Source: Clostridia bacterium
GTDB lineage: Bacteria; Bacillota; Clostridia; Christensenellales; CAG-138
Direction of reading: 5' to 3'
Length of the DNA stretch: 64,000 nucleotides
NCBI GenBank assembly: GCA_017538255.1
Contig: JAFYJD010000010.1
Coordinates: 62,001 to 126,000, forward strand
Part shown: piece by piece, positions 51,969 to 59,218 of the stretch
Layout: every line of letters begins with the position of its first letter
Numbering within the stretch: the stretch's first letter is position 1
Program-made: the position numbers and the translations under genes
Notes under the pieces: generated by a model
The model's database searches: none
What the model was told of the DNA's origin: nothing
What the model saw: the letters and a program-made list of their open reading frames with translations, nothing else

Positions 51969-52727
51969 ATGAAAAACGCGATTGATTTTGTTCGTTTTGC
52001 GCTTTCTCACGCCAAGCGCGAAACGGTGCCCTCGGGCGCGAAACTGCCGCTTGATGCGGACGAATGCGGTACGGAACCGTGGGAGTATCTGCCCGGTACG
52101 AGCGGAGAAACGGCAACGGACGAACTGCTTGAAAGCAAGTTTGCCGATTTTTACAGGCATCTCGGCTGGCAGAGGGAACGCTACGACCGCCTGACGGAGA
52201 ACTTCGTGCGCCAAAAGGTGCGCCTTAGCGACAGCCAGGGGCTTATGAACGCATATACGGGGATGGAAGCGACGCCAAACTACTGCTACAGCGCATGGTG
52301 CACCGACAAGGGCGCCATATCCGAGATCAAACGCCCGTTTGCGCTCGGCGAGGCAGTCTTCTTTATGGATGCGGACGGCAGGGCGATACATACCGGATTT
52401 ATCTGCGGAACCCTCGGCGGCGAGCCGCTCGTCGTGGAAGCGCGAGGGCTGGCGTTCGGGGTATGCGTAACAAAACTTTCCGAGCGTCCGTGGACACATC
52501 GCGGACTCATCACAAAGCGCCTCATCTATGAGGAGAACTGCTATGACGAGCAGATTGTAATAAAACGTCAAAAGCCGTTCGTGCGCGGCGAGGGCGTTAT
52601 TTACCTGCAGCGTGCGCTCAACTCGCTCGGCTATTACTGCGGAAGCGCGGACGGCGTGGCGGGGGAACATACGCTATATGCGCTCAAAGAGTTTTTGACG
52701 GCGCACGCAACAAAGGCGGGGCTTTAA
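51969..52727 (+). CDS. Endolysin paralogue lacking the catalytic cysteine
   Basis: 252 residues. It parallels the endolysin at 1420-2304 through the whole catalytic domain (AWC-DKGAISEI, VVEARGLA-GV, SERPW-HRGL-TKR) and keeps a C-terminal peptidoglycan-binding segment (IYLQRALNSLGYYCGSADGVAG). The expected nucleophile is replaced: DCQGLLDAY in the first copy reads DSQGLMNAY here (S89), while the His in AIHTGFICG (H141) remains. It is probably a cell-wall-binding, non-hydrolysing or much weaker relative, for instance a virion-associated protein. It belongs to the capsid operon. Its stop codon overlaps the stop of the convergent EamA gene in a TTAA palindrome. Confidence 0.82.
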   Translation: MKNAIDFVRFALSHAKRETVPSGAKLPLDADECGTEPWEYLPGTSGETATDELLESKFADFYRHLGWQRERYDRLTENFVRQKVRLSDSQGLMNAYTGMEATPNYCYSAWCTDKGAISEIKRPFALGEAVFFMDADGRAIHTGFICGTLGGEPLVVEARGLAFGVCVTKLSERPWTHRGLITKRLIYEENCYDEQIVIKRQKPFVRGEGVIYLQRALNSLGYYCGSADGVAGEHTLYALKEFLTAHATKAGL

Positions 52728-53707
52728 GAACTGCCCTTTGCGCGCTTCGGTGCGCGGCGCAGCGCAAGTATGCCGATGAGTGCGCCCGTCAAAACGAGTA
52801 CGGTGCCGATGAGTTTATAAGCCGTCATCGTTTCGCCGAAGATAAGCATACTCGTCAAAAGCACGAACACGGGTTCAAGCGTGTTTATCGCCGCTGCGGG
52901 CGCCGCGCCGAGGATGCGTATGCCCGCGAGCAGCAGCCTCAAAGCGACGATATAGCCAAGCGCCGCTTCAAGTACGATCAGCGCCCACATCACGGCGTCG
53001 GTAGGGACCGATATGCGCTTTGTCGCAACGGCGACGACGAACGCGATAAGCGCCGCCGAGCCAGTTATGTAGAAGTTGGAAACGGCGCTGTCGAGTTTAT
53101 TATAGCTCGAATGCTTGCCGGCAAGAAAATACACGGCATAGGCGATGCCGGAAGCGAGCGCCAAAATTACGCCGCGCAGTTCCACCGAGCCCGAAAACCT
53201 GTTCGACGAGATCAGCGCGATGCCCGCTATCGCAAGAATGAGCGAGGCAAACAGCGCGCCGCTCGGCTTATCGTGAAAGAATACAAGCCCCGCGAGCAGC
53301 ACGAAAACGGGGTAGGTGAAGTTGATTACGATCGTCATCCCCGCGGGTATGTAAAGATACGCGTAGGTGATAAGAAGCAGCGTCGAACACAGCGCGGCGC
53401 CGCCGAGCAGCGACAGCGAAAAGAACTGTTTGGCGCTGACGGTGAGTTTTTTCCTGCCGGCGATACCGCCGAAGAGCGACATAACGCACGCCGCGAACAT
53501 AACGAACACGACCAGCGTTTCATTCGTAACGGCGCGCGCGGGGGATTCGCTCAGGGCGGAAGCAAACGCGCCTTTTCCGAAAAAGCGCGTGCACGCGGCT
53601 GAGGGAAAACCGCCTTTGAGCGCGGCGTTTGAGAGTATCGGCGTAAAGCCGTAGCACGCAGAGGCGAGTATAACGTACAGCGCGCCCAAAAAACCGTTCT
53701 TTTTCAT
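52724..53707 (-). CDS. EamA/DMT-family transporter
   Basis: 327 residues, ten membrane helices in two EamA repeats (SACYGFTPILSNAALKGG, LIFGETMTAYKLIGTVLVLTGA). A small-metabolite exporter or importer of unknown substrate. It is an ordinary host gene wedged between two phage-type clusters. Its TAA stop shares the palindrome TTAA with the stop of the convergent lysin-like gene, leaving no room for a terminator. A paralogue-type transporter lies at 26998. Confidence 0.9.
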   Translation of the reverse strand: MKKNGFLGALYVILASACYGFTPILSNAALKGGFPSAACTRFFGKGAFASALSESPARAVTNETLVVFVMFAACVMSLFGGIAGRKKLTVSAKQFFSLSLLGGAALCSTLLLITYAYLYIPAGMTIVINFTYPVFVLLAGLVFFHDKPSGALFASLILAIAGIALISSNRFSGSVELRGVILALASGIAYAVYFLAGKHSSYNKLDSAVSNFYITGSAALIAFVVAVATKRISVPTDAVMWALIVLEAALGYIVALRLLLAGIRILGAAPAAAINTLEPVFVLLTSMLIFGETMTAYKLIGTVLVLTGALIGILALRRAPKRAKGSS

Positions 53708-53743
53708 AGAGCGACGGGATCGTCCTTTCTTTTCGTTTGATCC

Positions 53744-53772
53744 ATTCTACACCAAACGGAAAAAGTTTTCAA
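53744..53772 (-). promoter_or_regulatory. Promoter of the EamA gene
   Basis: Minus strand: TTGAAA (53772-53767), 17 bases, TAGAAT (53749-53744). No clear plus-strand promoter is seen for the following phage cluster. Confidence 0.6.
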
Positions 53773-53835
53773 TAAACGCGCGTTTGTTTGGGGAAAAACG
53801 CAAAACGGAACAACACACAGACCAAGGAGATAAAT

Positions 53836-54045
53836 ATGAAAACGGAAACCATTGTTATCGAAAAAAACGGAACGAACGCGCCGTGGGAAGGCTGCGTGAA
53901 CTCCGTAAATTACAGGATCGAGCGCGGCGTTGCGGTCGAGGTGCCCTGCGAGGTCGCAAGGCTCATAAGGCAGAGCGCCGCCGCAAAGAAGGCGAGCAGT
54001 TCGCTCATAACGCAGTTCACCTTCGGCCTCGGCAAAAAACTTTGA
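53836..54045 (+). CDS. Small phage head-associated protein (69 aa)
   Basis: 69 residues from ATG 53836 with AAGGAGATAA upstream. The segment VNYRIERGVAVEVPCEVARLI matches the pattern of small proteins next to capsid genes in many Firmicute phages (a VNG-x-x-x-x-I-P-RG-V-x-V-x-V-P type signature). Function in the family not established. First gene of the connector cluster. Confidence 0.68.
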   Translation: MKTETIVIEKNGTNAPWEGCVNSVNYRIERGVAVEVPCEVARLIRQSAAAKKASSSLITQFTFGLGKKL

Positions 54046-54069
54046 TACCCGCAAAAAAGGAGGAAACGA

Positions 54070-54612
54070 ATGACACTGAACGATATTCTTGTCGCTTCGC
54101 TCGCGCAGCTCGACAGAGGGCACGACGCGCAGACGGTCGAGATCTACAGATCAAGGCTGATAAGATACATAAACGACGCGCAGAGCGATCTTGCGGACAC
54201 GGTCGCGCTGACGCGGCGCGATACTGTCGTGCCGGCGTCGGGCGTTGTAAGGTTCGAGGATCTTCCGCGCGTCTGCCGCCGCGTGGAAAAGGTCGAACAG
54301 CTCGGCAAAAGCGTGCCCTTCCGTGCGGGCGACGAGCCGAACACTCTGTTTCTGCCGTATGACGCGCCCGCTTCGATCACTTACCGATGCGAGCCTCGCC
54401 CCCTTAAAAATGCGGACGATGTAAGCGAACTCAACGAGAGCCTGCATCCGCTTCTTATAAACTACGCCGTCGGAAGGGAACGGATGGGCGGCGATGTTTC
54501 GACGCAATCGGGCGGCAACATCTATCTTTCGATGTACAGCGCGGCGAAACAGCGGCTCAAGGGCTATCTTAACGCGGACGATTCGTTCCGCATCGTAAAC
54601 AAATACTCCTGA
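54070..54612 (+). CDS. Head-tail adaptor protein, short-tailed-phage type
   Basis: 180 residues. N-terminal helices (YRSRLIRYINDAQSDLADTVAL), a central beta part with a DLPRVCRRVEKVEQLGK segment, and a C-terminal helical part (LHPLLINYAVGRERM, YLSMYSAAKQRLKGYL). Size and layout match adaptor proteins that bind below the portal in podoviruses (P22 gp4 / SU10-type adaptor). AAGGAGG precedes the ATG. The nozzle-like gene follows 8 bases later, the expected order of a short tail. Confidence 0.7.
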   Translation: MTLNDILVASLAQLDRGHDAQTVEIYRSRLIRYINDAQSDLADTVALTRRDTVVPASGVVRFEDLPRVCRRVEKVEQLGKSVPFRAGDEPNTLFLPYDAPASITYRCEPRPLKNADDVSELNESLHPLLINYAVGRERMGGDVSTQSGGNIYLSMYSAAKQRLKGYLNADDSFRIVNKYS

Positions 54613-54620
54613 GGTGGATT

Positions 54621-56024
54621 ATGGCGCTTAAAACGTATGAGATACCGTATTTTGTGGGGCTGAATCAGGCGAGCGACGAAAACAGGCTCGACGCGGTCTA
54701 TTCGCCCGACGCGGTCAATATGTCCACGGACGGCGGCGCGCTCAAGGTCGCCGCAGGGTTTGAAAAATACATCGGGAGCAAACTCCCGGGCAACGCAAAG
54801 ATCGACCTGTTGACCTGTATGCGAACGCCGGACGGGGATATTCCCGTTGCGATATCGGGAGGCAGACTCTATATCCAGCAGCAGGACGGCTGGACGCTCA
54901 AATACACCTATCCAAGCGCCGGCAAAGCCAAATACGACGCGGCGCTCGTAAAGATAGACACGAGCGATTATCTCGTTATCGCGGATGGCAGGGGGCAGAT
55001 GATAAAACTCGGCGACGAGGCAACCCCGTTCGGAAGTGCGGCGGGCTGTTCGGATATTCCCGTTTCGTATCTGACCGTGTACCGCGGCAGACTCTTTTCC
55101 GCGGGCGACGCGCAGAACCCAAACAGGCTCTACTATTCCGTGCTTCCGGGCGGCGGCAGGACGGTCGAGGATTGGGGCTATGTTGAGGCATCGCCCTCGG
55201 TCGAAGGAGGCTTTGTCGAGGTAGGAGCCTCATCGGGCGACGCGATAGTTGCGATAAAGGCGCTGTCGAATCAACTGCTCATCTTTAAAAAACACGGGCT
55301 TTACAGACTTATCGGAGACCGTCCGTCAAACTTCACGATCGAGCATATAGACGCCAACGTGCCCAAAACGCACTCGGGCGCGATCGCGCTCTACGGCGAT
55401 ACGCTGTATTTCGTAACACAGGACGGGTTATACTACTATAACGGCGTAACGGCGCGCCCCTGTCCGGATATGCGCTGTATAAGAAGGTATATGAGCGAGG
55501 CGGATATCGACGGATGCCGCGCCGTAACCGTGCGCGATAAGCTTTATTTTACGTACAGGCGCGGCGGCGAGGACGAGATGATGGTATACGACCTCACCGA
55601 GCGCAAGTATATGCGCCGAAACGGCTTCGAGATAGACTGCATCGCGGATATGGACGGACGGCTGCTTTTGATAAACAGAACGCGTCGACTCTACGAGTTT
55701 GAAAAGGGCGACACCTACGACGGCAACCCGATAGAGGCGTATTGGTGCACGCCGCTGACCGATCTTGGCGACAAGGCGTCGATAAAGGCGCTCAAAATGC
55801 TCTTTATGCGCGCAAGGGGCGACGGCATAACCATAGAAACGGAACTTGACGGCATAAAAAACACTACAAGGGTGCGCCTTGACGAAGTTTCGAGGGTTAA
55901 GGAAGTGCCTCTTTTCAACGAGGGGCGCGTTATGCGCATCAAACTGTCGAATCTAAGAGGCGGCTTCTTCGCGCTTGAGGGCGGCGTCGAAACGGAACTC
56001 GGCATAAGGCGCAGGACGGAATGA
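54621..56024 (+). CDS. Short-tail nozzle / packaged-DNA-stabilisation-like protein
   Basis: 467 residues, almost all beta, with repeated blade-like units (MRTPDGDIPVAISGGRLYIQ, LTVYRGRLFSAGDAQNPNRLYYS, HSGAIALYGDTLYFVTQDGLYYYNG, KYMRRNGFEIDCIADMDGRL), as in propeller-type nozzle proteins of short-tailed phages (P22 gp10 and relatives, about 470 residues). It should plug the portal-adaptor channel and carry the tail tip. The length and gene order after the adaptor support this. The stop overlaps a possible ATG of the next gene. Confidence 0.72.
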   Translation: MALKTYEIPYFVGLNQASDENRLDAVYSPDAVNMSTDGGALKVAAGFEKYIGSKLPGNAKIDLLTCMRTPDGDIPVAISGGRLYIQQQDGWTLKYTYPSAGKAKYDAALVKIDTSDYLVIADGRGQMIKLGDEATPFGSAAGCSDIPVSYLTVYRGRLFSAGDAQNPNRLYYSVLPGGGRTVEDWGYVEASPSVEGGFVEVGASSGDAIVAIKALSNQLLIFKKHGLYRLIGDRPSNFTIEHIDANVPKTHSGAIALYGDTLYFVTQDGLYYYNGVTARPCPDMRCIRRYMSEADIDGCRAVTVRDKLYFTYRRGGEDEMMVYDLTERKYMRRNGFEIDCIADMDGRLLLINRTRRLYEFEKGDTYDGNPIEAYWCTPLTDLGDKASIKALKMLFMRARGDGITIETELDGIKNTTRVRLDEVSRVKEVPLFNEGRVMRIKLSNLRGGFFALEGGVETELGIRRRTE

Positions 56025-56038
56025 CGGGGGTGAAGAAA

Positions 56039-56239
56039 ATGGATATGCGATCGCTGTACTATGTTATGCTCCCGTCCGAAAGGCTCGAGAACGAGGACGC
56101 ACAGCGCCGCGACGAGGACATCAAGGCAAACGAGAACTGCCTCAACCAGAACTTTTCGCTCCTTGCGGAAAAGATATATGAGTTCGAGGCGCGTCTTGCG
56201 GCGCTCGAAGCCGCACTTTCGTCAAGCGCGGGGCAGTGA
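56039..56239 (+). CDS. Small coiled-coil phage protein
   Basis: 66 residues from ATG 56039 with GGGGGTGA upstream (an ATG at 56021 overlapping the nozzle stop is an alternative). The sequence ends in a helix, NFSLLAEKIYEFEARLAALEAAL, typical of small proteins at the end of clostridial phage tail clusters. Function unknown. Last gene of the connector cluster; no terminator is seen after it. Confidence 0.62.
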   Translation: MDMRSLYYVMLPSERLENEDAQRRDEDIKANENCLNQNFSLLAEKIYEFEARLAALEAALSSSAGQ

Positions 56240-56324
56240 GCGTAAAGCCGAGGATCATGCGGCGCACAGATATATCAATACGAAGACGAGGGACCGGGAT
56301 CATCGATGATTTTCGGCACGCTCC

Positions 56325-56353
56325 TTGATTTTTGTATAATATTGTGCTATAAT
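56325..56353 (+). promoter_or_regulatory. Promoter of the aquaporin gene
   Basis: TTGATT (56325-56330), 17 bases, TATAAT (56348-56353), 48 bases before the start codon. Confidence 0.7.
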
Positions 56354-56401
56354 TTGCGAAAGTAGGCGGAAAACGCCGAAGAACATACGGAGGTAATACA
56401 A

Positions 56402-57115
56402 ATGAACTCTCTCAAAAAGTACATTGCCGAGTTTATCGGCACCGCCGTGCTCGTATTTATGGGCTGCGGCACCGCAATGCTCGTGGGCTGTAAAGCCGAT
56501 AACGGATGCGGCTACATCCTCACCGCGCTCGCGTTCGGTCTTACAATCGTTGCTATGGCTTACTGCATCGGCAACATCTCGGGCTGCCACATCAACCCCG
56601 CGGTCTCCCTCGGCGTGCTTATGAGCGGCGGAATGAAGTTCGGCGAGTTTATCGCCTACGTCATCTCCCAATGCATCGGCGCTTTTGCAGGCGCGGGCGC
56701 TCTCTCGCTCATCTTCCACCTCGGCACGGTAAAAGATATGACAGGCAAGATCGGTATGGGTACAAACGGCCTCGCAGGCGTTAACGGCAATATCTGGGCG
56801 GGTCTTATTGTTGAAGTCATCCTCACCTTCATCTTCGTTATCACTATCCTCGGCGTTACCTCCAAGAAGCAGGCGCACGGAAGTTTCGGCGGCCTTATCA
56901 TCGGCCTCACGCTGACCTTTGTCCACATCTTCGGCATCGGTCTCACCGGCACCTCCGTCAACCCCGCCCGCAGCTTCGGTCCCGCTCTCGTTGCGCTCAT
57001 CAGGGGCAACAGCGCGCCCATCGGCAACCTTTGGATATTCATCGTTGCGCCCCTTGTCGGCGCTGCGCTCGCGGCGCTTGTTTACAAGTTCCTCGAAAAG
57101 GAGAACGCAAAATAA
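56402..57115 (+). CDS. Aquaporin / MIP-family channel
   Basis: 237 residues, six membrane helices and two half-helices with the NPA boxes GCHINPAVSLG and GTSVNPARSFGPA. The aquaporin-type His after helix 5 region is not certain, so it may pass water, glycerol or other small neutral molecules (AqpZ-like by the NPAR-SFGPA segment). CGGAGGTAA precedes the ATG. Monocistronic. Confidence 0.93.
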   Translation: MNSLKKYIAEFIGTAVLVFMGCGTAMLVGCKADNGCGYILTALAFGLTIVAMAYCIGNISGCHINPAVSLGVLMSGGMKFGEFIAYVISQCIGAFAGAGALSLIFHLGTVKDMTGKIGMGTNGLAGVNGNIWAGLIVEVILTFIFVITILGVTSKKQAHGSFGGLIIGLTLTFVHIFGIGLTGTSVNPARSFGPALVALIRGNSAPIGNLWIFIVAPLVGAALAALVYKFLEKENAK

Positions 57116-57130
57116 TTTATACTGCACCCA

Positions 57131-57156
57131 AACGGGCCGTTCGCGGTCCGTTTTTT
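57131..57156 (+). terminator. Terminator after the aquaporin gene
   Basis: AACGGGCC pairs with GGTCCGTT (one G-T pair), followed by T-rich sequence. Confidence 0.8.
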
Positions 57157-57204
57157 ATTGCCAAACAACTTGCTGTTGACAAAATACGGTATAAATAGTA
57201 AAAT

Positions 57205-57341
57205 ACGGTTGAAAACAAAAAATGCGGCGGTTGAGGAGTGCCGCGAACACTCCTCAACCTGCATATGTGATATGCCACATACACAACGGGGTCTTTCCCC
57301 GCACACGCAGATTTTATTATAAGGGAAACACCGCTTTTTTT
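57205..57341 (+). ncRNA. Candidate structured RNA with own promoter and terminator
   Basis: TTGACA (57176-57181), 17 bases, TAAAAT (57199-57204) is a good promoter with no gene behind it. The transcript would contain a 12-bp hairpin GGTTGAGGAGTG/CACTCCTCAACC (57229-57259), a small ATGTG/CACAT hairpin, a CGGGG/CCCCG hairpin, and GCGG near the start pairing with CCGC just before a run of seven T (57335-57341). GCGGC and GCCGC near the first hairpin offer an alternative fold. I cannot assign a family; a small regulatory RNA or an attenuated leader are both possible. Confidence 0.42.
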
Positions 57342-57451
57342 CAAGAGCGTTTCTTCCGAAAATAACGGCTTTCCCGAATGTGTGCATGGTTTATGCCGAT
57401 TTCCTCGGCAAAAACCGCGGCTGTGTATGATAGGTACATGGTCGTTTTTTG

Positions 57452-57503
57452 TTTTCCGGAAGCGAGCGTGGGACGGCGAAACCGTCCCCGCGTCAGCCGG
57501 AAA
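57452..57503 (+). other. Hairpin in the leader of the LRR surface protein gene
   Basis: TTTTCCGG pairs with CCGGAAAG, enclosing GTGGGACGG-CGAAA-CCGTCCC. It lies 75 bases before the start codon and may be a leader structure. The rest of 57342-57578 shows nothing else I can support. Confidence 0.4.
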
Positions 57504-57578
57504 GCCCGCGTTCGGGAAAGTTTTTTGCGTCCTTTTTGATTCAAAAAGGCAAAAATATATTTTTATGGAGGAAACAGT

Positions 57579-58964
57579 ATGAAAAAGTTTTTGACCCTAA
57601 TGCTTGCCGTCGTTTTGGCTACGGCGCTTGCGCTCCCCGCCTTTGCGGCAAAGCCGGATACCCGTGCCGCCGTGCCCGAGGGCTATAACGAGCACGATTA
57701 TAACAAATTGGTCGCGTTCCTTGAGCAGACCGACGACGCCGACGTAAAGAACGGCGAAAAACTGAGCGAAAACTATGACCCCGCCGACCCGAAGACTTGG
57801 GGAGAGGGTTGTTTCGAGTGGATAGACGTTGACGGGAAGTTGAGCGTAGAGATGATCGAAATTGGCGAGCATGGGCTTTCCGGCAAGCTTGACGTATCCG
57901 GCTGCACCGCGCTTGAGCGTCTTGACTGCTACGAAAACAGACTGACCGAACTGAACGTATCGGGCTGCACCGCGCTTGAGTTTCTTGACTGCTACGAAAA
58001 CAGACTGACCGAACTGAACGTATCGGGCTGCACCGCGCTTGAGTTTCTTGACTGCGCCTACAACAGCCTGACCGAACTGGACGTATCCGGCTTCACCGCG
58101 CTTGAGTTTCTTGACTGCGCCTACAACAGCCTGAACGAACTGGACGTATCCGGCTTCACCGCGCTTGAGTTTCTTGACTGCGCCTACAACAGCCTGAACG
58201 AACTGGACGTATCCGGCTTCACCGCGCTTGAGACTCTTTTCTGCTCCAACAACAGCCTGACCGAACTGGACGTATCCGGCTTCACCGCGCTTAGGACTCT
58301 TTCCTGCCACGACAACAGCCTGACCGAACTGGATGCATCCGGCTGTACCGCGCTTATCTTTCTTTACTGCTACTCCAACAGCCTGACCGAACTGGACGTA
58401 TCCGGCTGCACCGCGCTTGAGGCTCTTGAATGCGACTTCAACAGTCTGACCGATCTGGACGTATCGAACAACACAGCGCTTGAGTATCTTAGCTGCATGA
58501 ACAACTGTCTTAAGGAACTGGATCTTTCCAACAACCCCAGGTTGCCCGGCGAATCGATCAAGGCCGAGGGCAGCGGTTACATCGGGTGTGGGTATTGGGA
58601 TCTTGATGGAATGTTTATAGCAACCGCCAATGCCGCAGAGGGCGCGACCTTCCTCGGCTGGTACAATGAAGCGGGCGAGGAACTTTCGACCGAAACGGAG
58701 TTTCCGTTTACCGATGACGGCGAAAAGAAAGTCATAGCGAAGTTCTCCGAATCCGCCGTCGAGCCCGATCCCACCGAAGCGCCCGTCGAGCCCACCGAAG
58801 TACCCGTAGAGCCGACCGAAGCGCCCGTAGAGCCCCAGCCCACCGGCAATCCCGGTGAGCCCACTCCCGTGCCGCCCACCGGCGCGATCAGCGTTATCGG
58901 CATCGGTGTCGCCGCCCTTATCGCGGGCGCAGGCGTCTTCGCCGCAAGGAAGAAGAACGACTAA
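57579..58964 (+). CDS. Leucine-rich-repeat surface protein with VPPTG sorting signal
   Basis: 461 residues. A signal peptide (about 1-22) leads to a short globular part. About ten LRRs of 21 residues follow (consensus LTELDVSGCTALEFLDCAYNS; about 104-313). A small beta domain, a Pro/Glu/Thr stalk built from PTEAPVE repeats, and a C-terminal VPPTG, hydrophobic helix and RKKND complete it. The ending is an LPXTG-like wall-sorting signal, so it is probably anchored by a sortase such as that at 20056. GGAGG precedes the ATG. The near-identical DNA repeats allow length variation. Confidence 0.9.
   Translation: MKKFLTLMLAVVLATALALPAFAAKPDTRAAVPEGYNEHDYNKLVAFLEQTDDADVKNGEKLSENYDPADPKTWGEGCFEWIDVDGKLSVEMIEIGEHGLSGKLDVSGCTALERLDCYENRLTELNVSGCTALEFLDCYENRLTELNVSGCTALEFLDCAYNSLTELDVSGFTALEFLDCAYNSLNELDVSGFTALEFLDCAYNSLNELDVSGFTALETLFCSNNSLTELDVSGFTALRTLSCHDNSLTELDASGCTALIFLYCYSNSLTELDVSGCTALEALECDFNSLTDLDVSNNTALEYLSCMNNCLKELDLSNNPRLPGESIKAEGSGYIGCGYWDLDGMFIATANAAEGATFLGWYNEAGEELSTETEFPFTDDGEKKVIAKFSESAVEPDPTEAPVEPTEVPVEPTEAPVEPQPTGNPGEPTPVPPTGAISVIGIGVAALIAGAGVFAARKKND
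57889..58515 (+). repeat. Tandem 63-bp repeat array coding for LRR units
   Basis: About ten head-to-tail 63-bp units. Several central ones are nearly identical at DNA level, differing mainly in the codons for the variable LRR positions (Y/S/F-N-x). The unit is a multiple of three, so gain or loss of units keeps the frame. Confidence 0.9.
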
Positions 58965-59009
58965 ACCTCAAAACATGCGTTAACAGCATCATAAGGATCG
59001 ATAGGCACG

Positions 59010-59030
59010 AACGCCCCGTTGCGGGGCGTT
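59010..59030 (+). terminator. Terminator after the LRR surface protein gene
   Basis: AACGCCCC and GGGGCGTT pair around GTTGC, followed by a short T stretch. Confidence 0.75.
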
Positions 59031-59218
59031 TTGTGCTTTATGCCGCCGCGCCCCAAACCCGCGCGCTCAATGTTGCTGCGGCATATCCGCCGCGTCGGTC
59101 GCAGCCCAAATATATCTTTTTTTCGCTTGACTTCCGCCGGGGAATATGCAAGAATGATAGTAGCCCGAGCGGCTGCCGTTTCGGGCAAGTTATTATAATT
59201 AAAATACGGAGGTCCACA

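Noticed and set aside
1226-56239. An ordinary prophage, or a tailocin, as explanation for the phage genes
   Set aside because: A normal prophage would be contiguous with integrase and replication genes and attachment sites; about 36 kb of housekeeping genes separate two of the loci. A tailocin would lack capsid, portal and terminase, all of which are present and intact.
41909-56239. Assembly chimera joining phage and host contigs
   Set aside because: Junctions are tight and sensible: a shared stop palindrome, a bidirectional terminator and intact promoters, with similar base composition throughout. It cannot be fully excluded without reads, so it is listed as a refuting test rather than claimed.
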